Of a stretch of DNA of 64,000 nt, positions 38,401 to 45,805 are shown piece by piece. The notes below the pieces were generated by a model. The model had not been told where the DNA came from, made no database searches, and was given only the letters and a program-made list of their open reading frames with translations. Position numbers and translations under genes: made by a program. Source of the DNA: Phalacrocorax aristotelis (lineage: Eukaryota; Chordata; Aves; Suliformes; Phalacrocoracidae); contig NC_134278.1 of the NCBI RefSeq assembly GCF_949628215.1, positions 44,349,191-44,413,190 of the forward strand, written 5' to 3'. How positions within the stretch are numbered: position 1 is the first letter of the stretch; every line of letters begins with the position of its first letter.

Positions 38401-41400
38401 GAGTTAAAACCTTTGCAAGCATTTACATACCATGCATACTGTAACTCATAGTACTTCTGCAATTACAAAAGTACATTTTAATTTCCTACTGCTTTTTTTC
38501 TGATTTCAATTATTTGCTTATTATTTATCTTACCATTCTGTGGCATTCACATCCCATTCATTTACTGTGTAACGAGGTAGCTTTCTCTATTGCTGATATA
38601 TTTGGAAAAACCTTCTACAGTTTTACGCTTTGCTTAATGTTCCCTTTTTCTGCTTTCCTCTTCCCTCTTCTAAGACCTTTAACAAAAACTTACCAGGAAG
38701 TTGTGCGTTCCGTTTTTACATCTTCAACGTCTTCCTCTGGAGCTAGCAGAAGACAGACTATGAAGGACTTGCAGGAGGAATTCTCAAACTTGTACAACAA
38801 CATTCGGTTATTTGAAAAGGGAACAAAGCATTTCACAGGTACAATAAATACATTCTTTAAAAAATTAATATGCTCCTTCAAGGATGTTGAATTTATTCCA
38901 GAATCTACATTCAAGGACAAAGAAGAGCAACAGTTTAAAAAGGAGAAACTTAGAGATGTGTTTACACTGCCCAACACTGACCTTACGCTAGAATGCATTG
39001 CTTTGCATGCTTACTGAAACATATTCTCTTTATTTCATATCCATAGTCTGTTGTGTCTTCTGTCAAGATAATTGTGGGTTCCTGTCCTTCCTTCCAAAGT
39101 GTTTGCATCCCTACCCAGTTTTTATTGTCAGGGGAGGAGGGGGAGGGGGAAATAGTAAGCTTACTTCATTCTGTCACCTGTGCCACTAATGAAATAATTT
39201 AATACTGCCTGATTCTAAGAAGCCCCCGTTAAAACCTCTTTTAGGTTTGATACTGAAAGTAGCTGCTCCCTGAGGGCTGTTTTTCAAAAAGGTGTAGATT
39301 CATTTTGCAGTAGGTTACTTTGTAAGGTGTCGTCTCTAGCTATCTGTATTTTGTGACAGAAAAGTAGCATTAGGAAAATTATTGTAGATATTTCCAAGAT
39401 TCTCTGCTGTATTCAGCTTTCTTCTAAAACTTTCTCTGTGGAAAACTTAAAACAAAAGGAAACACTAGCAACCCCCTCCACCCCCCGATATTGCTATGTT
39501 TAAGAATAAATTGAATTATTTCCCATTAGCCTCTGTTCTTGTACATGTGTTCTGTAGCCTCTTTTTCTAAAATTCTACTGTTTCAGTCTTAAGTCACGTG
39601 CCTGCTCTTCTGTTTAACTGCTTGTCCTGTCAACTTCTCCTTTACATACTTTTTACCTGTTGATGAATAGCAATGGTTGTTCATTAGTGGTTCAGGAGGA
39701 TTGTACAGGGACCAGTTACTGCTTATACAGGTACACCTTTGAAATATTAAAAATGCATTAAAATGCACTTACAGACCTGAAATCTCGCATTTTTCACTGA
39801 CGAATGTTCCATAAGCAACAACAAATGAGGGATGTTGGCTTTATGCATCCAGATAACTTTCTCGTCCCACTCAGGGTTGATGGAGTCTGTGTTGTAGCAA
39901 GTGCTGTGATAACTGTCATATGAATCAGGTAACTATAATAAGTTACTTTTAATCGCTTATTTCTTTTAACAGATGAGACTCAGACTAACCTTGCCAAACA
40001 CCTGCTGAAGACTGTCTGTACAGACATTACAAATCTTATTTTCAACTTCCTAGCATCTGATTCAATGATGACAACAGAAAATTATTTTACAATCACAAGT
40101 GAGGTACACAGATAACAGTTTCTTTTTAACAGTCTCAAGTAGATCAGTGATGTTTATTTAATTTTTAATTATCTTCTGTTTAAATATGCCTACAGCTAAA
40201 GTGGTAATTAATATTACAGATTATTTCCATTCTTGTCTCATATAGGTCCGGACCAAGATTTTAGGTAAATTGCCAGAAGACACCAAAGGTCCTTTAACTA
40301 AACTGCATACGTCTCTGAATGGCAAGGTAAAGTGAACCAGAGTCTTTGATTTCAGATTTTCTATTCTGATGATACAATGCTAATAAACAGCTGACATACA
40401 CAGTGTAGTACATAACTGCTCCTGCTGTGAAGGATGAAAGCAAAGGCATCTTCTGAATTTTTGTAAGTCAGTGAGAGTACGTACATTTTCATAGCTGTGA
40501 ATTTTAAGAGAAAAGGTGATCTTACATTTTGATACTGATAGTCACCTAGATCTTTGCTTCCGGATGGAATCCGGTGTATCTTTTATGTGCAGGTGAGAAA
40601 AGCTGAGAGAGAATCTGCAGTTTACAGTGGTTGATGTTTCTTGTATTTTGTTTCTGATTGTTCTGCCTTGTATTTCTTAACTAATAAAATCCTGGATATT
40701 TAAAAAAAAAAAAAACAAACACCCTCAGATTATGACAGCGTAAGTACAAAGAAGGTAATTTATTAATTCATTTAAGCAAAAGGCCATACTGATGTTTCTT
40801 AAGAAAAAATATATATCTAAGTAATTGTAGAACATGTATTCCTTTTTTAATTCAATTTTTAAGACTAATGGATTATAGTTAGTTTAAGTATTTAACTGTA
40901 TGAACTATTGGAAGATGAATAAAGATAATTCCTATTAAATACTTTTTACTTTCTCCACTTTTCCATAGTTTATTCCAAATGTATTCACAGTCATCTCTTT
41001 GTGTGATCAATTGTGAACAGTAGTTAACTTTCTAATACTCTGCTAACACGGTCTAAATATTTCTATCATTTTTTAATAGAGTATAGAAGATTTTCTTTCA
41101 TGCCTTGATTCTGCGGTGGATATTTGTGGTATTATGGTGAAAAAAGGAGACAAAAAGAAGGAAAGGTACCCTGTTCTGTGCACAGAATGTGAAATGTAGC
41201 TCTGTTGCTGCACAAAATGTTAGATGGTTAGTTTGGCAGCAGTCACACAGAATGTGTAAGAGGCAGTCTTTCTTTCCAAACTGTTTAACTGAAAAGTACA
41301 AAAACAAGTAGTCCTAATTCCGTTGGACGAGGAGGAGGGGAGAATTCATATGTAGCTAATTTGCTTGACTCGCTGCTTACTACAACATAGTTTATAAATT

Positions 41401-42694
41401 CTTTAGGGGGCTTTCAAAATCTGAGCTACACCAGTGCTAGCTTTTTTTCCCTAATGTGGAATTTCACATAAAGAAATAGAGGAGAAAATTAAAATTAAAA
41501 TTAATTGAAGTTAGATACATTTTAGAGTCTATTATCAGCTACTATAAGACAGAATGAAAAACATATTTTTATATAATGTATTCCTGTTCCTTAGGCAAGT
41601 CCTGTTTCAGCATAGACAAGCTCTGATTGAACAGCTAAAAGTCACCGAAGACCCAGCTCTTGTTCTGCACCTGACATCAGTACTGTTATTTCAGTTTTCA
41701 ACCCACTGTATGCTTCATGCACCAGGAAGATCAGTACCACAGATCATTAATTTCCTGAGTGGCAAGATCCCAGAGGTATTCCTTTCTAGCTTTTTAAGGG
41801 AAAAGTACCTTTTTTTCTATGACAGAACATAACAGTTGTGCCTTATACTATTTCTGCTTCATAAGAGAGGCACCTTTGTGTTTCATGTCTAATCATTACC
41901 TTATGTGCAGGATATACAACTTCTCTGATCTGTATTGTATTTCAAATCTACCATTTCAAGGAACTGTCTTCAATATTTTTTAATAAAATTATATATCAAT
42001 CTCTTATTAGTACTGTAGCTTTTGCCTTTATCCACAGAGACAGCTATGTATTGGGGGATGTTGTAATTCTTACAACTGAAAATTTTCACATTGCTTCCTC
42101 CCAGCTAGAGCATGGTTGCTTTTTAAACTTTTCTAATTCCATTTTAAAGAAAGATATACCTCTTCAAAAGTAAAAATACTGAAATTCTATATTCTAAACT
42201 GTCAAAACTAGTGATGTTTACTAACTGCTTTGCTTTCCTGCTTCAGCGGTTAATTGTCCTGTTCTTGCAGCATGGATGCACTTTCATTTTTCTGCCTCTC
42301 TGAATGTTTCTCAGAAATTAGGTTGCAAAATACCATGATGGAAATATATTTATGTATCACTAACCCTCTTTAGGCAAGAATGGGAGAACGCTTTTTCAAA
42401 AATTCAATCTTTCATTAAAGGTCTGTGTACCTTCTCCGTAACATTGACGTTCCTTTGTTTTGTCCTGCTTTTTCCCCTCAGGATCAGCATTCTCTGTTGG
42501 TCAAATACCAGGGATTAGTAGTGAAACAGTTGATCAGCCAGACTAAGAAAACTGAACATGGAGACGGTGACACAAAAGATAACCTGGAAGAGGAGGAAGG
42601 AGCAGATACCATTCGAAAAGAGCTCCAGGAAATCACTGCCTCTATCAAAGATCTTGTTCTCAGACCTAGGAAATCTTCTGTAACAGAGGAATAA
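20028..42694 (+). CDS. UFL1: UFM1-protein ligase 1, complete, 19 coding exons
   Basis: CDS join: 20028-20104, 20873-21018, 21865-21893, 22653-22750, 23614-23728, 24939-25069, 25970-26028, 30135-30281, 31403-31578, 32289-32468, 32840-32960, 35731-35853, 37610-37730, 38675-38838, 39973-40103, 40246-40326, 41080-41165, 41595-41775, 42482-42694. It totals 2,379 nt, 792 residues; human UFL1 has 794. The frame is open throughout and all introns are GT-AG. Known role: scaffold-type E3, with no catalytic Cys, that brings UFC1-charged UFM1 to substrates together with DDRGK1 and CDK5RAP3. The best-known substrate is RPL26 on ER-bound 60S ribosomes; histone H4 has also been reported. Seen in sequence: the conserved N-terminal helix and winged-helix region used for DDRGK1/UFC1 binding in the family (roughly residues 1-200), further winged-helix-like repeats to about 390, a disordered polybasic linker (about 395-480) with a Gly5 run and two Lys/Arg clusters, then a helical C-terminal region ending SSVTEE. 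The ATG has G at +4. Confidence 0.98.
20873..21018 (+). CDS. UFL1: UFL1 coding exon 2
   Basis: Residues 26-75 ([10 protein letters not shown]...[12 protein letters not shown]...DELHV), the first winged-helix segment, nearly identical to the human protein. Acceptor gatag|A, donor GGTG|gtaagt. The preceding intron 1 (20,105-20,872) is GC-rich at its start, then A-rich. Confidence 0.96.
21865..21893 (+). CDS. UFL1: UFL1 coding exon 3 (29-nt micro-exon)
   Basis: Codes the end of Gly75 plus RVNIVDLQQ. Acceptor ttttgaag|GT, donor ACAG|gtaact. Its length restores the frame exactly (84 whole codons after it), and the peptide matches the family sequence, which supports this very small exon. Confidence 0.95.
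22653..22750 (+). CDS. UFL1: UFL1 coding exon 4
   Basis: Residues 85-117 ([17 protein letters not shown]...LVLGQLINE). Acceptor after a T9 tract, tttttttag|G; donor ATGA|gtgagt. Confidence 0.96.
23614..23728 (+). CDS. UFL1: UFL1 coding exon 5
   Basis: Residues 117-155 ([14 protein letters not shown]...[19 protein letters not shown]). Acceptor aaataag|G behind a T-rich tract. Donor ACAG|gtgatg lacks the +5 G and is weaker than most in this gene; the frame stays open for 43 codons past it. Confidence 0.96.
24939..25069 (+). CDS. UFL1: UFL1 coding exon 6
   Basis: Residues 156-199 ([10 protein letters not shown]...[14 protein letters not shown]...RGLFTAITR). Acceptor tttacag|G, donor CTCG|gtaaat. 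A CR1 insertion begins only about 24 nt into the following intron. If the intron were retained, translation would stop at once (TAA at 25,071-25,073). Confidence 0.96.
25094..25342 (+). mobile_element. CR1 3' fragment in UFL1 intron 6
   Basis: About 250 nt of the CR1 ORF2 C-terminal tail and 3' UTR in sense orientation ([14 protein letters not shown], then TVNHWNNLP, open from 25,091 to 25,273). It ends in CTGTGATTCTGTGAT. It begins within about 24 nt of the exon 6 splice donor. Confidence 0.93.
25970..26028 (+). CDS. UFL1: UFL1 coding exon 7
   Basis: Residues 199-219 ([19 protein letters not shown]). Acceptor ttttccaag|G, donor TACT|gtgagt. It is followed by the longest intron (4.1 kb). Confidence 0.95.
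26029..30134 (+). other. UFL1: UFL1 intron 7
   Basis: The longest intron of the gene. Apart from the CR1 insertion at 28,090-29,638 and a T-run near 26,933-26,950, it is AT-rich DNA in which I see no gene or RNA signal. Confidence 0.85.
28090..29638 (+). mobile_element. CR1 LINE fragment in UFL1 intron 7
   Basis: About 1.5 kb of sense CR1 covering the reverse-transcriptase region to the 3' end: '[21 protein letters not shown]', '[10 protein letters not shown]' (28,498-28,527), '[11 protein letters not shown]' near 28,735, '[18 protein letters not shown]' and '[14 protein letters not shown]'. It ends near ATTCTATGATCTGTGATT. It is dead. In-frame TGA codons replace expected Arg codons in NY(R)PVS and in the segment before GSQHGFTKG, as expected from CpG deamination. 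The FADD catalytic motif reads FADN, and there are further frameshifts. Confidence 0.95.
30135..30281 (+). CDS. UFL1: UFL1 coding exon 8
   Basis: Residues 219-268 ([18 protein letters not shown], then [16 protein letters not shown] and [12 protein letters not shown]), a highly conserved winged-helix segment. Acceptor cttgtag|C, donor TTAG|gtaatt. Confidence 0.96.
31403..31578 (+). CDS. UFL1: UFL1 coding exon 9
   Basis: Residues 268-326 ([20 protein letters not shown]...[21 protein letters not shown]). Acceptor ttttatag|A. The donor AGCA|gtaagc is chosen because it joins in frame to [11 protein letters not shown] in exon 10; an overlapping GCAG|taagc is not a GT donor. Confidence 0.96.
32289..32468 (+). 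CDS. UFL1: UFL1 coding exon 10
   Basis: Residues 327-386 ([20 protein letters not shown]...[12 protein letters not shown]...QQKAEK). Acceptor gccctag|A. Donor AAAG|gtacag; a second potential donor (ACAG|gtgttt) lies 6 nt downstream and would insert Val-Gln in frame. Confidence 0.95.
32840..32960 (+). CDS. UFL1: UFL1 coding exon 11
   Basis: Residues 387-427 ([20 protein letters not shown], then a Lys/Arg-rich stretch [13 protein letters not shown]). The basic cluster begins the disordered linker and resembles a nuclear-localisation or RNA/ribosome-contact segment. Acceptor gttctag|G, donor ACAG|gtgagg. Confidence 0.96.
32961..35730 (+). other. UFL1: UFL1 intron 11
   Basis: 2.8 kb of AT-rich intron. 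Short open frames (for example 34,181-34,423) show no coding character. No mobile element recognised. A 12-A run lies near 32,988-32,999. Confidence 0.8.
35731..35853 (+). CDS. UFL1: UFL1 coding exon 12 (linker, Gly5, basic cluster)
   Basis: Residues 427-468: [20 protein letters not shown], then [20 protein letters not shown]. It holds the Gly5 run (434-438) and the second basic cluster. Ser458 is kept, but residue 462 is Leu (TTG at 35,835-35,837), where human UFL1 has the reported ATM-target Ser462 followed by Gln. Acceptor tccaccag|A; donor ACAG|gtttgt is the weakest-looking donor of the gene (T at +3, +4 and +6). Confidence 0.95.
35854..37609 (+). other. UFL1: UFL1 intron 12
   Basis: 1.8 kb with a T15-type run near 36,640-36,656. 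The frame of exon 12 stays open for 34 codons into this intron (to 35,957). Nothing else recognised. Confidence 0.8.
37610..37730 (+). CDS. UFL1: UFL1 coding exon 13
   Basis: Residues 468-508 ([20 protein letters not shown]...[15 protein letters not shown]), the return to ordered helical structure after the linker. Acceptor cactacag|G, donor TAAG|gtaatt. Confidence 0.95.
38675..38838 (+). CDS. UFL1: UFL1 coding exon 14
   Basis: Residues 508-563 ([44 protein letters not shown]). Acceptor tcttctaag|A, donor ACAG|gtacaa. The reading frame remains open for 59 codons into the intron (see findings). Confidence 0.95.
39973..40103 (+). CDS. UFL1: UFL1 coding exon 15
   Basis: Residues 563-606 ([44 protein letters not shown]). 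The segment after LASD is the least conserved part relative to the mammalian protein as I remember it. Acceptor ttttaacag|A, donor TGAG|gtacac; intron 15 is only 142 nt. Confidence 0.95.
40246..40326 (+). CDS. UFL1: UFL1 coding exon 16
   Basis: Residues 607-633 ([27 protein letters not shown]). Acceptor catatag|G, donor CAAG|gtaaag. In-phase 81-nt exon, so skipping would keep the frame. Confidence 0.95.
40683..40714 (+). other. AATAAA followed by A13 in UFL1 intron 16
   Basis: AATAAA at 40,683-40,688 lies 13 nt before a run of 13 As (40,702-40,714). The spacing resembles the 3' end of a polyadenylated transcript copied into DNA. No parent gene is recognised upstream and no flanking duplication was found, so a chance A-run is equally possible. 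Confidence 0.35.
41080..41165 (+). CDS. UFL1: UFL1 coding exon 17
   Basis: Residues 634-662 ([29 protein letters not shown]). Acceptor ttaatag|A, donor AAAG|gtaccc. Confidence 0.95.
41595..41775 (+). CDS. UFL1: UFL1 coding exon 18
   Basis: Residues 662-722 ([54 protein letters not shown]). Strongly conserved helical C-terminal domain. Acceptor ttccttag|G, donor AGAG|gtattc. Confidence 0.96.
42482..42694 (+). CDS. UFL1: UFL1 coding exon 19 and stop
   Basis: Residues 723-792 ([20 protein letters not shown], acidic variable stretch NLEEEEGAD, then [20 protein letters not shown] and SVTEE). Acceptor tcccctcag|G. Stop TAA at 42,692-42,694. The acidic patch is the variable part of the tail, the end is invariant. 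Confidence 0.96.
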   Translation, partial: DQHSLLVKYQGLVVKQLISQTKKTEHGDGDTKDNLEEEEGADTIRKELQEITASIKDLVLRPRKSSVTEE

Positions 42695-42904
42695 AATTAT
42701 TATTCAGTGCATTCACATCCATGATACAGTCAAATTTTATTATTTTTTTTAATCCTGAACAGGGGGATAGCAGAAAATGCTTGACAAACTTTAAAATTTG
42801 ACTTCTAACAATTGCAGATCACAGCCAGGGAACAGTTACTGGGTGATGGTGGCAAATGGAGTTTTGTTATGTACTACTACAGTGTATGTGTAACACACAT
42901 TAAA
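42690..42904 (+). promoter_or_regulatory. UFL1: Possible UFL1 poly(A) signals / 3' UTR
   Basis: An AATAAA overlaps the stop codon (42,690-42,695), probably too early to be used alone. ATTAAA at 42,899-42,904, followed by GT-rich sequence, would give a 3' UTR of about 0.2 kb. Another ATTAAA lies at 44,423-44,428. The used site cannot be decided from sequence. Confidence 0.4.
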
Positions 42905-43856
42905 TGTAGATGTGACGGAGCACAGTTGTGGACACCTTGGGTATGAAACTAGTGGTTTTTAATTGGCATCTTCATGTGAGGCCTCAAGAAATGGTTATTC
43001 TACAAATAACAGTGTATTCTGTTCCATACACACACAGGCTTACAGTTTTATTTCTCTGATTTGGATTTATAGTGATCTAATTATTGCATATAAGTGTATA
43101 TAAGCCTGTATATCTTAATTTCAAATACTAATTTTGAAACATATCCTGATACCTAATACCAACAAAAGGCCATCTTTACTTTTTTATATCCTTAGGGGAT
43201 GTTTTCAGCCTCTGTTCACTGGGCCACAAAAGTAAAACCACTGAGTACAAGCGTATATTGCTAAACCTAAGAGAAGTGGCCCAGTACCAATGTGAGTTTC
43301 TAAATATTCTGAAAGCTTATGCAAATCAGTGCACTCGTGCTATTTATGTATTCTGTTAATGTCCACAATAGCAGTTAATTTGAAACTTGTAATTTGGACG
43401 GAGGAGGTGGTACCCTTTTGCACTGGTGTTTTGGGAGTGGATAAATACTGTTATACCTGCCATATTTTACATGCTACATGTTCACTCAGCGGATTTGTTG
43501 AGGTCTTAGTCCAGTTCCCATAGCAGTTAGAAGCGCTTGCTTGCGTTCTGTTGGCTCCTTGAGAGAACTTGTGGTATTCTGTTTATCCTGAGTTTCTTGA
43601 AAAGAATTTATTTTATGATAAACTTTATAGACTGAAATACTGGCTAAAGTCTTTCCCTCAAGTTTTTTACCAGCCTTATTTTTACATGAGTGGTACTTTA
43701 TGTCTTCAGGAAAGTGGAAAATGTGCAAAATAGATTTCTGCCACTATTAATGACATAATTCTTTTATGTCAAAAGAAATGTGCTTCTAACTTATTTTTAA
43801 GTGAAGATAATTTTCAAACCAGAAATATTCTAGTTGCAATGCTTCAGTAACGCCCA

Positions 43857-43898
43857 TTGATTTCATGCATCTAATTTCAGGTTTTTGCATGAAATCAA
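43857..43898. repeat. Perfect 13-bp inverted repeat (hairpin)
   Basis: TTGATTTCATGCA at 43,857-43,869 and TGCATGAAATCAA at 43,886-43,898 are exact reverse complements separated by 16 nt. As RNA it would form a stable stem-loop about 1.2 kb beyond the UFL1 stop codon. No terminal repeat or transposon context is seen. Confidence 0.9.
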
Positions 43899-45283
43899 GT
43901 TTGAGTGGTAAGAGAAGAAATAGAGTTCTTTTCATGAAAAATGCCATTCACCCCTTCTTGCAAGCCCAAATTTGCAACAAATGAAAGTTGAAGAGGGCAA
44001 GTATGGAAGCTCGGTAACAGATTAACCAAGGTTACGTTCATTTTGGTGAGGTAAAAATTGAATTTTATGTATATGTAGTTTAAGAAAGCTCACATGGATG
44101 CTGGTCTTTTACCAACTGTAAGGCAACACAACTTTCCAGTTGTAAGGCAGAAGAAAAGGTAGTTGTTTCTCTTTCCTTGGCCAGAAGCTACTGTAGCTAA
44201 CAGTAAAGGACAATGAGGAGTAAGAGATGAAAAATACTCAGGCTGTTTAACTTTAAGAAATGGAGTTTGCATACAGGGAATAGGTTTGATTTCTTGTTAT
44301 TTAGCCAGAAGAATAATTAGGTTCCTGTACTGAATGTAAACAATTTTATATGACATTGACCTGGTTTGTAAATAATATGCCGTATGACATTCTGTATCCA
44401 AATATGAAATTATTTTAATAACATTAAATGATGAATTTAAAATGCCTTCTGTTGACTTAACCAGTGGTTGATCATCTTGCAACCTGCAGCTTTCAAACAG
44501 CAATTGGTAATGCGCACCATTTGATTTAACGTGCCATTGTGAGTGTCCCTGTGTTTTTGTTTGATACTATTTTATGCTGGAATAATAGTGAACTACTTAT
44601 AAAATTTACTACATCATGTGTTAGACTTGATATATTGTAGCCAATGTTATAAGAATGATAAAAAATATATATTCTTTGAAGTAGAGGGAAGGACTAAAAT
44701 TCAGAGATACCTTCTGGCTACTAACAGAATTCAAGGAGACACAGGTTGGAAAACCTTCCCAGATATTTTTGTTGTCTCTGAGACGTGGAAAGTCAGTCTT
44801 TATTTTATGATATAGAAGTATTTTAAAAGAGAAAGAAAAGGAATATTCACAGTTTCCTATTTTCCTAGTTGGTGGGTTTTTTTTCCTTTCCCTAGGAGGA
44901 ATGTATGCAGGAGGAAGAGTAATCTTGTCTTGGAAATCAGAGGCTCAGTTCACAGAACAAAACTGCCCTTCGAAATATCTAGGAAAATGACAGGCAGTGC
45001 AAAGTATACAAATTAATGCTTTTACTTTGGTTTTAATTATTTAGTGTTAGCCTCTCATTGCCCTTCACCTATGGCATTTAAACACCACCATTATATTTTT
45101 ATAGACCATAAAGCTGACGAGTATATATGCATGTGAGTATATATACACAACTATTTATAAACATGCATCTCATAGCCTCATTTGCTGTTACTCTCAACAA
45201 AATGGATGGCGTGCATTAGCCATAGGTGGAATAATACCTTTCTCATCAACAGCCTTGCCTTTCCCTGTTTTTAAGTAGCAAGG

Positions 45284-45301
45284 TCCGGCAGGTCTGCCGG
45301 A
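45284..45301. repeat. Perfect 18-bp palindrome with two CpGs
   Basis: TCCGGCAG-GT-CTGCCGGA: 8-bp arms with a 2-nt centre in otherwise AT-rich, CpG-poor sequence. It lies 62 nt upstream of a candidate exon. It could be a dimeric transcription-factor site; the factor is unknown. Confidence 0.75.
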
Positions 45302-45363
45302 AAGAAGCAAACTGTTGCTCTGTTAGAACTTGCCGCCTTCTTTCGAATTCTCTTGTTTTGCAG

Positions 45364-45453
45364 CTTCTTGGAGAACTAAAAGATTGGCACAAGTTTCTAA
45401 GTAACAGCACTGGGATTTGTTGTCTGCATGAATCCATCTTGCAGCTTGTTCAG
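45364..45453 (+). other. Candidate unannotated exon (90 nt)
   Basis: Bounded by a good acceptor (TTCTCTTGTTTTGCAG) and a usable donor (TTCAG|gtaaaa). It is 90 nt long with one frame open throughout (begins LLGELKDWHKFLSNSTG, ends ESILQLVQ). Product not recognised. It could be a 5' exon of FHL5, a lncRNA exon, or chance. Confidence 0.25.
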
Positions 45454-45654
45454 GTAAAACTACAGTACTTCTGTTCTCTGTGTAGGCTTGTGAGTAGGCT
45501 ACCCATGCAGTGGTTGCTCCTTAAATTTTTTTTCTAATAACTAGCAGCTATATTTTCCTTAGGCCATGAAAATGGAAATTTCTACAAAACTGGGTAGATT
45601 TGGGTGGGTTTTATTTTTTTTAATAAGTTTAGTACTCTTGCAGAGGATGGAGGA

Positions 45655-45805
45655 GTGTATTGGGTCAGACTGAAGGTCTGTGTAGCCTAGTACTGTGTCT
45701 CCAGCAGGGGCCTAAAGTGGATGCCTAGGGAGGAATATAAGAACAAGGCATGTAGTGATTTTTCCCTTGAGTGCTTTTGAGCCTCCAAATACTTGCGCGT
45801 CAAAC
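45655..45805 (+). repeat. Old sauropsid interspersed repeat fragment
   Basis: The stretch 'GGGTCAGACTGAAGGTCTGT' followed by 'AGCCTAGTACTGTGTCTCCA', 'GATGCCTAGGGAGGAATATA' and 'AGAACAAGGCA' resembles an interspersed repeat I know from turtle, crocodilian and bird genomes (consensus-like 'GGTCCATCTAGCCCAGTATC'). The family name is not certain. Divergence indicates an ancient insertion. Confidence 0.55.

Larger units (their letters stand above)
42905..45654. other. UFL1 downstream region, no gene recognised
   Basis: Either longer UFL1 3' UTR or intergenic DNA. It contains a perfect 13-bp inverted repeat (43,857-43,898), an 18-bp palindrome (45,284-45,301) and a splice-flanked candidate exon (45,364-45,453), listed separately. 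No recognisable protein. Confidence 0.65.

Noticed and set aside
45246-45437. 63-codon Arg-rich minus-strand open frame
   Set aside because: Overlaps the + strand candidate exon and the palindrome. No splice or start context. Composition is explained by the local CpG-containing sequence.
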